A stretch of DNA of 64,000 nt from Paraflavitalea soli. Its GTDB lineage: Bacteria > Bacteroidota > Bacteroidia > Chitinophagales > Chitinophagaceae. Shown here piece after piece: positions 8,685 to 17,235 of the stretch. Within the stretch, counting starts at the first letter, position 1, and every line of letters begins with the position of its first letter. The notes beneath the pieces were generated by a model. It was not told the origin of the DNA, did no database searches, and saw nothing but the letters and a program-made list of their open reading frames with translations. The translations under genes were made by a program, and so were the position numbers. The stretch covers positions 562,546 through 626,545 of the forward strand of contig NZ_CP032157.1 in the NCBI RefSeq assembly GCF_003555545.1, in the 5' to 3' direction.

Positions 8685-9446
8685 TTACCTGTTTTCCAGC
8701 CATTGCAAGAAGTTGCTGCTCTTTTCCTTGCCAATCAACAGTTTCTCCGGACTGGGCACCACAAGTTTCACCAATAGTTTCCGGGCAAAATAGTGCTCTA
8801 CTTCCTTTACTGCCGTAAAGTTGATGAGGTATTGCCTGTTGAGCCTGTACCATTGTTTGGTGGCCAGCAATGCCTGCACCTGGTCGAGGGATTGATCAAG
8901 GGGGTATTCCTCTCCCTGGAAGGTCATGATGGTGGCTGTCTCATACCTGATATAGATAAAGGCTATCTGATCCGTGGGAACCGTGGTGTATTTATGGTTT
9001 TTAAAAACGAGGAAGCTTTTCTTTCCTTCATCGAGGCCCACTTTTTTTAAGAGGCCATCGAGGTCGGGCTGGGGATTTTGCTGGAAGAAGTTCTTGAAGT
9101 TTTCCACCTTTTCAAAGGCAGCTTCCAGGTCGTCCTGCGAAAAAGGCTTGAGCAAATAATCAATGCCATTGGCTTTGATCGCTTCCATGGCGTATTCACC
9201 ATATGCCGTACAAAATACCACCGGGCACTGAATGTTTACCGTCTTGAATATGTCAAAGCTAAGGCCATCAGAAAGCTGGATATCCATAAAGATAAGGTCG
9301 GGCTGCGCCTGATGAGTGAAATACTCCACCGCACTTTCAATGCTTTGCAATTGTGCAGCGATGGTAGCAGCTGGTCTTAATTTGGTGATAAGGGTTGCCA
9401 GTGATTTGGCTGCTTTCAACTCGTCCTCAATGATGACTATTTTCAT
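8685..9446 (-). CDS. LytTR-family response regulator
   Basis: Starting at the ATG at 9446 gives 253 residues. The receiver domain (1-120) has the acidic pair ED at 7-8, the phospho-acceptor Asp55 in LIFMDIQLSDG and the conserved Lys in YLLKPF. Residues about 150-250 form the LytTR DNA-binding domain (YTTVPTDQIAFIYI, YRLNRQYLINFTAVKEV). LytTR domains bind DNA through beta-strands, often at direct repeats about two helical turns apart. The gene overlaps the 3' end of the kinase gene by 20 bp, so the two are translated from one message and form a cognate pair. Confidence 0.9.
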   Translation of the reverse strand: MKIVIIEDELKAAKSLATLITKLRPAATIAAQLQSIESAVEYFTHQAQPDLIFMDIQLSDGLSFDIFKTVNIQCPVVFCTAYGEYAMEAIKANGIDYLLKPFSQDDLEAAFEKVENFKNFFQQNPQPDLDGLLKKVGLDEGKKSFLVFKNHKYTTVPTDQIAFIYIRYETATIMTFQGEEYPLDQSLDQVQALLATKQWYRLNRQYLINFTAVKEVEHYFARKLLVKLVVPSPEKLLIGKEKSSNFLQWLENR

Positions 9447-10446
9447 GGATGATGGGTAGTTTGATGGTAAATAAAGTTTCACTGGCATGTATCTCCATTT
9501 TCCGGTTCACAAAATGGAGGTAACGTTGGTTGATATTTTCGAGTCCCAGCCCCATCGAGGCTTCCGGGGTCTTTTTACGCTGTAATCCGTTTTCAACCAC
9601 GATGTAATCGTTTGCTGTATATAGGCTGATCTTCAACGGACGATCAATGGATACGATATTGTGTTTGATGGCATTCTCTACCAGTAGCTGCAGGGTGAAC
9701 GGCGGGATAAAAGATTGGTAGTACTGTTTGTCTATATCGATAGACAGATCGATCCCTTCTTCAAAGCGGGCTTTTAAGAGGAATACGTAAGCGCTGAGGA
9801 TGTCCAGTTCTTCCTGCAGGCGGATCAGGTCCTGCTTACGGCTTTCCAGTGTGAAGCGGTAGAAATCGGAGAGCTTAAGTATAAAATCCACAGAATGCCT
9901 GTCTTCGCTTTCTACCATGTATTTCAGCGTGTTCAAACTATTGAACAGGAAATGCGGATTGACCTGCTGTTTGAGCAGTTCATATTGAGCGGCGAGGTTA
10001 TCGGATTTGGTACGCTCCAGTTCAATACCTACCTGCTGGTTGTGGTAGCTCTGGTACAGGAGGTGGAGGAACATATAGAAGGTAACATTGACCAGGATAC
10101 CCCTCACCTCAAACATCAGCATCACGGGGCCGAAGTTGAGGTGAGACAATAAATATTGCTGGATGGAAGCAAGGATAAACATTACCCCTATACCTAAAAA
10201 GAGACCTTTCACCAGGCGTTTTAATGAAAAGCCATGGGCCAGATCGCGCGACGAATAGGCCGGAATAGTGAGGAGGTTATAATACCATATGAAGACGGCA
10301 AACAAAAAAGTAACTGATGAATCGACAATCGCCTCATAAAGATTGAAATGGTGTTCGGCAATTTTAGGCACGGAAGTCAGTATGCCCAGGAACAGAGAGC
10401 TTAGCCAGATGATCTTATGCGGAACTTTGAATGGTTTCTTATTCAT
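9427..10446 (-). CDS. LytS/YehU-type sensor histidine kinase
   Basis: This 339-residue membrane protein has four N-terminal hydrophobic segments (about 12-28, 42-60, 80-98, 110-132), a short coiled linker, and a His_kinase domain with phospho-acceptor His165 in QVNPHFLFNSLN. The N-box lies in LQLLVENAIKHN, and an HATPase-like C-terminus GLGLENINQRY follows. There is no extracellular sensor domain beyond the membrane segments. It precedes and overlaps its LytTR regulator, and a DUF1223 gene lies 48 bp upstream on the same strand, so all three may share a transcript. Confidence 0.9.
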   Translation of the reverse strand: MNKKPFKVPHKIIWLSSLFLGILTSVPKIAEHHFNLYEAIVDSSVTFLFAVFIWYYNLLTIPAYSSRDLAHGFSLKRLVKGLFLGIGVMFILASIQQYLLSHLNFGPVMLMFEVRGILVNVTFYMFLHLLYQSYHNQQVGIELERTKSDNLAAQYELLKQQVNPHFLFNSLNTLKYMVESEDRHSVDFILKLSDFYRFTLESRKQDLIRLQEELDILSAYVFLLKARFEEGIDLSIDIDKQYYQSFIPPFTLQLLVENAIKHNIVSIDRPLKISLYTANDYIVVENGLQRKKTPEASMGLGLENINQRYLHFVNRKMEIHASETLFTIKLPIIHENSHH

Positions 10447-10494
10447 CGCGGGGTCAAATATAGTATTTTACCAATGCTCCTTTCCGGAGTTGCT

Positions 10495-11286
10495 TTATGG
10501 TGCTTGAAAATTAAGCCTGGCAGCTGCCGTGATCTTTCCATTGGATTGTTGCTGTACAAATCCCACCAGTTCCCAGCCTTTCGCGGTAAAATCTTTGGGG
10601 AGATGGAGGGTAATATCTTTTTTAGCATCACTATTGAGTGAAACCTGGCGCAATTGCCTTACGATTTGTACGTGTGACAGTTGACTACCTGCATTTTCAC
10701 CGGCTTTTACACTGCTTTGTGCCGATTGCTGTACCAGGGCCAGGATGAGCGCTGTATTTTCCTGCTTACCCGTTGCCTGGTATTCAATATGCGCCTTGCC
10801 GTTCTCTATTGTTCCATGCAGCGTTAATGCACTGATCGATGGTTGTTCGAGTGCGGTGGAAATAGCTGGTAGTATGGAACCCTGATCGGAACCCACATAC
10901 TCTGCTTTTCCGTTTACTACGATCTGCGGGGTGTAGATGGATGGAATGTTGAGCCAACTGGCATATTGACGTTGCCTGTTGGAATATTCCCGGTCGCTGA
11001 AGCGGTCTTTCCAGCCCTGGTGATTCCAGTAGTCTACGTGGTAGGCCAGTATATAGATCTGGCTGTTGAAGTTGTCCTGTTGTATCTTTTCTACCAGTGC
11101 ATCTGCAGGAGGACAACTGGAGCAGCCTTCTGAAGTAAATAGCTCGACTACGGCGAAGCCTTTATTACTGGCTGATGCTTTCAATGGTTTGACAGTGGTT
11201 TCCTGCTCGCAATTGCTGAATGCAGCAGATATAAGGAGTACGCCGGCTAAGCTGGCGGTCATAAAAAACAGGTTGATGCGTTTCAT
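10495..11286 (-). CDS. DUF1223 secreted thioredoxin-fold protein
   Basis: This 263-residue protein carries an N-terminal signal; LISAAFSNC contains a possible lipobox cysteine. The signature of DUF1223 is clear: VVELFTSEGCSSCPPAD near residues 46-62 with a CxxC pair, then AYHVDYWNHQGWKDRFS and TPQIVVNG. The fold is thioredoxin-like and the protein is exported, so it may handle disulfides or metals, but no function is established for the family to my knowledge. It is the first gene of a possible run with the downstream kinase and LytTR regulator. Domain call is strong, function unknown. Confidence 0.82.
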   Translation of the reverse strand: MKRINLFFMTASLAGVLLISAAFSNCEQETTVKPLKASASNKGFAVVELFTSEGCSSCPPADALVEKIQQDNFNSQIYILAYHVDYWNHQGWKDRFSDREYSNRQRQYASWLNIPSIYTPQIVVNGKAEYVGSDQGSILPAISTALEQPSISALTLHGTIENGKAHIEYQATGKQENTALILALVQQSAQSSVKAGENAGSQLSHVQIVRQLRQVSLNSDAKKDITLHLPKDFTAKGWELVGFVQQQSNGKITAAARLNFQAP

Positions 11287-11477
11287 TTGTTATGTATTTA
11301 AATTTCTTTTGTAAAAGTAATCCAGGCAGGAGGCCATTGCCAACCACAATAAAGGCAGGTGGACGATGTAGAGGCTGAGTTAGACATTCCGGGGGCTGAA
11401 AATGCAGGGCGTTGGTGGAGGCCGGCAATTGAATGTACGCTACGGGCCTGGGGTAAGCATTATTGGTCCTAACAGGC

Positions 11478-11485
11478 TATATTTG
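11478..11485 (+). promoter_or_regulatory. Predicted -7 box for the methyltransferase gene
   Basis: TATATTTG matches TAnnTTTG and ends 20 bp before the ATG at 11506, predicting a leader of about 15 nt. The -33 region is weak: the nearest TTG (11463-11465) is too close at 12 bp. Confidence 0.4.
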
Positions 11486-11505
11486 ACGCGTAATACGAAA
11501 ACAAG

Positions 11506-12174
11506 ATGTCATTGTTTCAGAAGATCTTACGACGAATAGAAGTTACTCTGTTGTACTTTTTAGGGAAGGCCCGGGGTGTGTTTGCGCCCGGCAGGTTTGG
11601 CATCAAGCGGGGATACCGTCACCGTAAAGAGGAGGTGTTTTGGGATGATACGCAGCACACCGATGAATGCCAGAAAGAGGTTTATGAACTAGCCCGCTTT
11701 TACCTGGATAAGTATGGTTACAGGCAGGTATTGGACATTGGCTGTGGCTCCGGATATAAATTAATGCAGCAATTTGCTGATTATCCTACTGTAGGAGTGG
11801 AGGTGGGTACTACCTATGCATTCCTGCAACAAAAATATCCGGATCGTATATGGGTCAATGCAGCGCAGCCAGACCAGATACCCCGGCAAACTGACCTGAT
11901 CATCTGCTCCGATGTTATCGAGCACGTAGTGAATCCTGATGAACTGCTGCAACTGATCAACAAGATCGACTTCAAGTTATTGTTCCTGAGTACACCCGAC
12001 AGGGATCTTGTGCGGGGCTGGTATAGTTACGGACCTGCGGAAAACAAATGTCATATCAGGGAATGGAATACCAAAGAATTCCGTCGTTATGTAGGTGCAC
12101 ACTTCAACATTATATCCCACCAGATAACGCATATCGAAGATGCTACGCAATTGTTGATCTGTAAGAAGAAGTAG
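11506..12174 (+). CDS. Class I SAM-dependent methyltransferase
   Basis: This 222-residue cytoplasmic protein contains SAM motif I, VLDIGCGSGYKL, at about residues 73-84, an acidic post-I region (TVGVEVG) and the motif-IV-like segment TDLIICSDVIEHVVNPDELL, which is typical of Methyltransf_11/23 enzymes. The N-terminal 50 residues are basic (RRIEVTLLYFLGKARG) and could contact a membrane or a polymer. The acceptor substrate is unknown. The gene is single, with its own -7 box, and is followed immediately by a repeat-rich convergent spacer. Confidence 0.85.
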   Translation: MSLFQKILRRIEVTLLYFLGKARGVFAPGRFGIKRGYRHRKEEVFWDDTQHTDECQKEVYELARFYLDKYGYRQVLDIGCGSGYKLMQQFADYPTVGVEVGTTYAFLQQKYPDRIWVNAAQPDQIPRQTDLIICSDVIEHVVNPDELLQLINKIDFKLLFLSTPDRDLVRGWYSYGPAENKCHIREWNTKEFRRYVGAHFNIISHQITHIEDATQLLICKKK

Positions 12175-12300
12175 GTCGGAAAGACGGCGGGTCGGTAAGT
12201 CTGGAAGACCGGAAGTCGGAAAGCCAGGGAGCAAAATAGTACGCCAATGATGTATTACTTTACCGACTTCCGGACCTGCTGACTTTCGGACTTTCTTACC
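12175..12300. repeat. Imperfect inverted repeats built from GTCGGAAAG-like units
   Basis: The left part (12175-12230) contains GGTCGGAAAGACGG, GGTCGGTAAGTCTGG and GACCGGAAGTCGGAAAG, all variations of one short unit. The right part (12261-12300) carries the complements TACCGACTTCCGG and CTGACTTTCGGACTTTC. Together they can fold into a long hairpin between two convergent genes, and the right arm runs into the last codons of the downstream gene. It may end transcription in both directions, or it may be a genome-wide intergenic repeat. Confidence 0.6.
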
Positions 12301-12589
12301 AAACCTTGAATATCTCCCTTGAGCCAGTAAGGTACATATCCGTATAGTTGGCCATTTTTTCCATCATTTTCTTCATCTTCTCGGTATCGGCTTCCATTCT
12401 TTTCCAGCTGTCTTCATAATCGGCCAGGTCTTTAAACTGGCTTACAATGATCACCCGGTTGTATTGGCCGGTCATATCCGTCAGGATATGCATCGTTTCT
12501 TTGTTGTCGGCCATTACTTCTTTAAACAATTTGGCCAGTTTGGACGCATTGCCTGGTTTGCAAACGAAGATGTCGTGTACAATGATCAT
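12296..12589 (-). CDS. Dimeric alpha/beta-barrel (NIPSNAP/ABM-like) small protein
   Basis: Using the ATG at 12589, the protein has 97 residues and begins MIIVHDIFVCKPGNASKLAKLFKEV. Together with NRVIIVSQFKDLADYEDSW and a C-terminal MYLTGSREIFKVW strand this gives the beta-alpha-beta-beta-alpha-beta layout of ferredoxin-like dimeric barrels such as NIPSNAP, ABM or stress-responsive A/B families. It is cytoplasmic and has no conserved catalytic residues that I can identify. An upstream in-frame start would add 23 residues lacking any domain character. Function unknown. Confidence 0.65.
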   Translation of the reverse strand: MIIVHDIFVCKPGNASKLAKLFKEVMADNKETMHILTDMTGQYNRVIIVSQFKDLADYEDSWKRMEADTEKMKKMMEKMANYTDMYLTGSREIFKVW

Positions 12590-12775
12590 AACTATACTTT
12601 TAAATGGTGAGTAAATAAAGCCGTGTTGATACTGCAAAGATGAGACCTGAATAGCCACCAGAAGAGGGGTGATTGCGACAGTTTGGATGGGGAAATGAGC
12701 CAGTTTTTCCTCAATATGTACTACATAATATCCCGAAATTGACTACTTTGGAGGTTCTAAAACCATGCATGCTAT

Positions 12776-13453
12776 ATGAAGATCCTGTTTATCACCACCC
12801 TATTAACCTGTTTTGTAAGCCAGTTTTCAAAGGCGCAAACCGATGCCGCCACTGCCAATCCTGATTACCGGCCCGGTGCTTATGCTTTAAAAGCCGCCCA
12901 GTTCAGGAGTTATCCCAATTCTGCCAAAGACATTATTTTCCTGGGTAATAGTATAACGGCCGGTACCGACTGGGCTGAGTTGCTGGGGAATCCCAATGCC
13001 CGCAACCGCGGTATTTCGGGTGATATTACTTTTGGCATCCTGGCCCGCTTGGATGAAGTGACCGAAGGAAAGCCTGCCAAAGTATTCCTGCTCATCGGCA
13101 TCAATGATATTCAGCACAATACACCCGATAGCCTCATCATTGCCAATTACAGGAAGATCGTGCAAACGATCAAGTCCGCCTCTCCCCATACAAAGGTCTA
13201 TGTGCAAACCCTGCTGCCGGTGAACAATACTTTTACCCAATTCAAGAACCATTATAATAAAGATGAGCATATTGCTGCCGTCAATGAAGGGATCAGGAAG
13301 ATCGCCGCAGAGGAAAAAGTTACGTGCATTGAACTCAACAAAGCCTTCCAGGATGCAGAAGGCAAGCTCGATAAAAAGCTGACCATGGACGGTCTACACC
13401 TCAATGCCGAGGGGTATAAGATATGGGCTGGCATTTTGAAACCTTACCTCTAA
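12776..13453 (+). CDS. Secreted SGNH/GDSL-type hydrolase
   Basis: This 225-residue protein has a signal peptide (cleavage near SKAQ, residue 21). SGNH blocks are visible: block I IIFLGNSITAG with Ser59, block II Gly in RNRGISGD (77-83), block III Asn in LLIGIND (106-111) and block V DGLHLNAEGY with the Asp-His pair. Block I reads GNS rather than GDS, as in many Bacteroidota acylhydrolases of the rhamnogalacturonan-acetylesterase/platelet-activating-factor acetylhydrolase type. It should de-esterify lipids or acetylated sugars in the periplasm or outside the cell. No carbohydrate-active gene lies beside it. Confidence 0.85.
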   Translation: MKILFITTLLTCFVSQFSKAQTDAATANPDYRPGAYALKAAQFRSYPNSAKDIIFLGNSITAGTDWAELLGNPNARNRGISGDITFGILARLDEVTEGKPAKVFLLIGINDIQHNTPDSLIIANYRKIVQTIKSASPHTKVYVQTLLPVNNTFTQFKNHYNKDEHIAAVNEGIRKIAAEEKVTCIELNKAFQDAEGKLDKKLTMDGLHLNAEGYKIWAGILKPYL

Positions 13454-13561
13454 GTATAAAAAACTGCGTTAGCACACAACCCTTTTTTTCATGGCTGCGT
13501 AATGATTGCATACCCCGGAAAACTCCAGGCCGTTTTTCCTCACCTTCAAAATAAGTTCCGT

Positions 13562-14680
13562 ATGCAAAAAATTACCAGACGATTGGGTAGTTCAGGCTAT
13601 CCATATGCTTTGCTATGTGCAGTACTGATCTTTGTCGCAGGCTGCAAGAAACTTGACGAACTAAAGCAGCTAAAAAACTTTGAGCAGGTAAATCTGGTGG
13701 GTAATAACCAGGAGTACAATCCTGCGCACGTTGACCCTACGTTGATCAATGGCTGGGGCATCGCCTTCAGCGCTACAGGCACCCCCTGGGTCAATTCACA
13801 GGGCGGGCATGTGAGCGAAGTGTATGACCGGGAAGGCGTGATCGTACGGCCTCCCGTCAATATACCTTCACCGGGCGGCCCTACCGGCGGCAATCCTACA
13901 GGCATTGTATTTAATGGGGGAGCGGACTTTGTGTTGTCGAACGGCCAGGCGGCGCGTTTTATCTTTGTAGGGGTAGATGGTATTCTATCTGCCTGGAATG
14001 GTGCAGCGGGGAATAATGCATTACTCATTAAAAATGATGCGGCTACCGCTGCTTATACAGGTTTGACGAATGCCCTGATGGATGGAAATAATTACTTGTA
14101 TGCAGCTGATTTCCGGGCCAATAAAATAGTGGTTTGGGATAAGAATTTTGCCGTTGTGAACATGCCTTTTAAAGACCCTGGCATCCCTTCAGGTTATGCC
14201 CCTTTTAACATACAGGCTGTTGGCGAATGGTTATATGTTACCTATGCCAAAGTGGGGCCGCAGGGAAGGTCTGCTGCCGGTCGTGGATTAGGCTTTGTAA
14301 GTATTTTCAAAACAAATGGGACACTGGTAAAGCGGTTTGCTTCCAGAGGTGCGCTGAATGCTCCCTGGGGCATAGCCCTGGCATCACCTTCTTTCTTTGA
14401 TGATATGGATGATGCGGAAGACCAAAAGATGAAAGGCGCCACAGAGGGCAGGAGTGCGATCCTGGTAGGCAATTTCGGCGATGGCTATATCAATGCTTAT
14501 ACCGATGATGGCCAGTTTATCGGAGTGCTGCGTTCAAATGGCAGACCTATCCAGATCGAAGGATTGTGGGCCATTACATTCCCGCCTTCCACTTCCACCA
14601 TCGATCCCAACAGGCTTTATTTTGCTGCAGGACCGGATGAGGAGATGGGAGGCTTGTTTGGTTATATTAAGAAACAATAG
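13562..14680 (+). CDS. TIGR03118-family lipoprotein
   Basis: The ATG at 13562 gives 372 residues with signal LLCAVLIFVAGCKK, whose cysteine is a lipobox. The mature part opens with FEQVNLVGNNQEYNPAHVDP and NGWGIAFSATGTPWVNSQGG, which I recognise as the start of the TIGR03118 family. This is a beta-propeller-like extracellular protein of about 350 residues with NHL-type repeats (NPTGIVFNG, APWGIALA, IEGLWAITFP). The family has no assigned reaction to my knowledge. An upstream in-frame start at 13502 would precede the signal by 20 residues and is less likely. A hairpin follows the stop. Confidence 0.8.
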   Translation: MQKITRRLGSSGYPYALLCAVLIFVAGCKKLDELKQLKNFEQVNLVGNNQEYNPAHVDPTLINGWGIAFSATGTPWVNSQGGHVSEVYDREGVIVRPPVNIPSPGGPTGGNPTGIVFNGGADFVLSNGQAARFIFVGVDGILSAWNGAAGNNALLIKNDAATAAYTGLTNALMDGNNYLYAADFRANKIVVWDKNFAVVNMPFKDPGIPSGYAPFNIQAVGEWLYVTYAKVGPQGRSAAGRGLGFVSIFKTNGTLVKRFASRGALNAPWGIALASPSFFDDMDDAEDQKMKGATEGRSAILVGNFGDGYINAYTDDGQFIGVLRSNGRPIQIEGLWAITFPPSTSTIDPNRLYFAAGPDEEMGGLFGYIKKQ

Positions 14681-14702
14681 CGCAGAGAATAATACCAGGC
14701 CG

Positions 14703-14746
14703 AAGAGGCTATGTCTTGTTGTTGCTAACACAGGACATAGCCTCTT
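14703..14746. terminator. Hairpin after the TIGR03118 gene
   Basis: AAGAGGCTATGTC (14703-14715) and GACATAGCCTCTT (14734-14746) form a perfect 13-bp stem with an 18-nt loop. No long T-run follows, so termination may be factor-aided or incomplete. Confidence 0.6.
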
Positions 14747-14750
14747 GTTG

Positions 14751-14782
14751 TTTGCTTGCCTGGGAAGCAAGTTATATCTTCG
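14751..14782 (+). promoter_or_regulatory. Predicted promoter of the 151-residue secreted protein
   Basis: TTTG (14751-14754) and TATCTTCG (14775-14782) are 20 bp apart, close to the TTTG / TAnnTTTG pattern with one substitution in the -7 box. The predicted start near 14787 leaves a leader of about 37 nt before the ATG at 14824. Confidence 0.45.
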
Positions 14783-14823
14783 CATGGCCATGATATTGAC
14801 TTACCAATTCAAAAAACACGAAG

Positions 14824-15279
14824 ATGAAATGTACTCATTGGGTATTCGCTATTTGTTTGTTGCTGGCCGGTTATAGTTTGGGTTATGCACAGCAGGCAAC
14901 GCAACCGGCGCCTTTCAAAATGCGGGAGGGGGTACATAACTTCAGCCTGCAATGGATTGGCTGGGAAAAGCCGGGTAAAGTGCAGATCAGCAAAAAGACC
15001 GACAGCACTTATGCTATACAGGGCGAACAAAGGGGCGGGGAGGACGGGACTGATTTTGTGACCATCCACGGAACACTGAAAGTGATCTCTCCGCGTGAAC
15101 TGTTATTTGAAGGCACTATTCTTACCAAGGTAAAGTACATTTTTGACGGTAAGGTGTGTGACCGTACAGGCACCTATCATTTCCTGGCGAAAGGAACACG
15201 CAAATACTGGCGGCTGCAGGAGATGGACAATTGCGCCGGAGCCAGTTCCGCCGTGGATTATGTAGACATATTCTTTTAG
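14824..15279 (+). CDS. Small secreted protein of unknown function
   Basis: This 151-residue protein has a signal peptide (MKCTHWVFAICLLLAGYSLG, cleavage near YAQ). The mature part of about 130 residues is predicted mostly beta-strand: FSLQWIGWEKPGKVQISKK, TYAIQGEQRG, FVTIHGTLKV, LLFEGTILTKV. A conserved-looking end CDRTGTYHFLAKGTRKYWRLQEMDNC contains two cysteines that could form a disulfide. I do not recognise a named family, and no catalytic motif is visible. It stands alone between two hairpins. Confidence 0.65.
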   Translation: MKCTHWVFAICLLLAGYSLGYAQQATQPAPFKMREGVHNFSLQWIGWEKPGKVQISKKTDSTYAIQGEQRGGEDGTDFVTIHGTLKVISPRELLFEGTILTKVKYIFDGKVCDRTGTYHFLAKGTRKYWRLQEMDNCAGASSAVDYVDIFF

Positions 15280-15314
15280 CCGGCCTGCACGTTGATAACT
15301 GATCTTGCTTATAC

Positions 15315-15346
15315 AAGCCGCCTGTCATTCATGCAGGCGGCTTTTT
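15315..15346 (+). terminator. Intrinsic terminator
   Basis: AAGCCGCCTG (15315-15324) pairs with CAGGCGGCTT (15334-15343) around a 9-nt loop and is followed by a T-run. It ends the small secreted protein gene. Confidence 0.85.
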
Positions 15347-15416
15347 AATTCGCCTGGTTCCTGATTTTTTCGTATTTTTTATGTCATACCAATTCATTAT
15401 TTAAACCTTGCCAGGA

Positions 15417-16919
15417 ATGAAAAAGAGATCAATTTCCCGTCGTCAATTTATTGATACTACTGCCAAAGCCTCCCTTGCCTTTACCATTGTACCCCGTCAC
15501 GTATTGGGCGGCCCCGGATATATTGCGCCCAGTGACAAGCTCAACCTGGCTTATATTGGCTGCGGTACCCAGGGCCTGCGTGAAATGTGCGAGCTGATCA
15601 CCAATCCTGCCATACAGATCATATCCGTCTGTGATCCCAATAAAATGAGCACAAATTATATTGACTGGTCACCCAATGGCATACGCGATGATATCCGTAA
15701 AGTATTGGGTGATGCCAATTGGGGCGCCTCTTACCAGGGTATTCCCGGTGGCCGTGATATTGGCAAAGAACTGGTGGACAGGTACTACAGTAAACAACAA
15801 AATAATAGTAATAAGAGCTGTACGTCTTATGCAGACTTCCGGGAGTTGCTGGAAAAGGAAAAGGATATTGATGTGGTGAAGATCATGACCCCCGATCACC
15901 TGCATGGTTATATCTCCATAGCAGCTATGAAAAAAGGCAAACAGGTGGTGATCCATAAACCCTTGTCGAACCGCTTGTATGAAGCGAAGCTGGTGATCGA
16001 TACCGCCCGGCAAACCGGTGTAAGCACACACCTGCTGGCCTGGAGCAAGAAGCCAGGTACAGAGTTGGTAAAACAATGGATCGCTGAAGGGCATATCGGT
16101 CAGCTGAAAGAGATCCACAATTGGTCCAACCGCCCGGTATGGCCACAGTGGACATCCAATCCCACCGATACACCACCGGTGCCGGAAGGTTTTGATTGGC
16201 CCTTGTGGCTGGGTCCTGTCCCCGACCGGCCTTATCATCCGAATTATACGCACAATGTATTTCGTGGCTGGTACGACTTTGGTGCAGGCAGCATTGCCGA
16301 TATGGGCCATTATAGTTTATGGCCTTTGTTCCTGACATTAGGTATTAATGCCGCGCCATTTTCGGCAGAAGCATACGGCACTACCACCAGCACCATCGAC
16401 AACCAGGTATGTCATGGCGTACAAAATGATGTGGCATTTCCTTATTCCAGTATTGTGCGGTTTAAATTTCCCAGGCAGGAATCGTTGCCGCCCTTTGAGC
16501 TTTTCTGGTACGATGGAGGCATGCGTCCCCATACGCCTGATGCATTGGGCAATGCCTCGCTGGAGCGGGAAGGGATGCTGTTTGTGGGCGATAAAGGGAC
16601 CATTGTTGCCGGCTTTCGCTGCGAGAATCCTCGGTTGTTGCCCGATAGTAAAATGGAAGCGGTGATGAAAGGGCAGCCGGTTAAAAAAGAGGTACAGGAG
16701 TCTGGCGATCCTTATTGGATCGAAGCATTCAAAAATAAGGTGCAATCGCCCGGCAGCTTTTTATATGCAGGCACTGTAACCGAAACCATTTTGTTGGGCG
16801 GTGTAGCCTTGCGGGCAAAAAAAAGGTTGCTGTATGATTCAGCTGCAATGAAGATCACCAATGAGGAGGCCGCCAATAAATATTTTTACCGGGAATACCG
16901 GAAGGGGTGGGAGTTATAG
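15417..16919 (+). CDS. Tat-exported Gfo/Idh/MocA-family oxidoreductase
   Basis: The ATG at 15417, preceded by CCAGGA, gives 500 residues; the in-frame codon at 15408 is TTG. A twin-arginine signal ISRRQFIDTT plus a hydrophobic stretch predicts folded export. The Rossmann motif reads LAYIGCGTQGLREM, and the catalytic-lysine region of the family appears as VVIHKPLSNRLYEAK. The C-terminal part contains the long GLDH/MocA-like domain with FDWPLWLGPVPDRPYHPNYTH-type residues seen in exported Bacteroidota sugar dehydrogenases. Such enzymes carry tightly bound NAD(P) and act on sugars or inositols in the periplasm. The substrate is unknown and no sugar-utilisation genes are adjacent. Confidence 0.85.
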   Translation: MKKRSISRRQFIDTTAKASLAFTIVPRHVLGGPGYIAPSDKLNLAYIGCGTQGLREMCELITNPAIQIISVCDPNKMSTNYIDWSPNGIRDDIRKVLGDANWGASYQGIPGGRDIGKELVDRYYSKQQNNSNKSCTSYADFRELLEKEKDIDVVKIMTPDHLHGYISIAAMKKGKQVVIHKPLSNRLYEAKLVIDTARQTGVSTHLLAWSKKPGTELVKQWIAEGHIGQLKEIHNWSNRPVWPQWTSNPTDTPPVPEGFDWPLWLGPVPDRPYHPNYTHNVFRGWYDFGAGSIADMGHYSLWPLFLTLGINAAPFSAEAYGTTTSTIDNQVCHGVQNDVAFPYSSIVRFKFPRQESLPPFELFWYDGGMRPHTPDALGNASLEREGMLFVGDKGTIVAGFRCENPRLLPDSKMEAVMKGQPVKKEVQESGDPYWIEAFKNKVQSPGSFLYAGTVTETILLGGVALRAKKRLLYDSAAMKITNEEAANKYFYREYRKGWEL

Positions 16920-16928
16920 GTCCCTTGC

Positions 16929-17180
16929 TTAGATGAACGATTCATCCTGTACTGCATCCAGGCCTTTCTGGTTGAGTATAGCTGTAAAGCTATCTACTCC
17001 TTTTTTGGTATATTGTGAGATAAAGCGCTCCTTGTTGAGTTCAGTAAGGAAACCATCCAATTCGTCTTTCGACAGGTTTAGGTGTTTACCGAGCGCATTA
17101 AAGCTGTACCGGGAGGGAGTGCCGGGTGTAGCATCGCCGCTGATAAAAGTTAAAATAGCTATTTTTGATTGATCAGACAT
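16929..17180 (-). CDS. Small predicted winged-helix-like protein
   Basis: The ATG at 17180 gives 83 residues. The layout FNALGKHLNLSKDELDGFLTELNKERFISQY, ending in a KGVDSFTAILNQKGLDAV segment, looks like helix-turn-helix plus wing. This suggests a small DNA-binding or protein-binding domain, but I cannot name the family. A longer frame up to 17273 would extend into a repeat region and is rejected. It converges on the oxidoreductase gene with 9 bp between stop codons. Confidence 0.6.
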   Translation of the reverse strand: MSDQSKIAILTFISGDATPGTPSRYSFNALGKHLNLSKDELDGFLTELNKERFISQYTKKGVDSFTAILNQKGLDAVQDESFI

Positions 17181-17235
17181 GGTAAAATGATTTTCTGTTA
17201 AACACTGCCAAAGTGCAAAGATAAGGGATGCGAAA

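Noticed and set aside
14703-14746. Hairpin after the TIGR03118 gene as a riboswitch for the next gene
   Set aside because: It is a simple perfect 13-bp stem located upstream of the predicted promoter of the next gene, so it is more likely a terminator of the preceding one.
15669-16745. Long minus-strand frames opposite the Gfo/Idh/MocA gene
   Set aside because: The plus strand encodes a complete Tat-signal oxidoreductase with Rossmann motif; the antisense frames are shadows with no motif.
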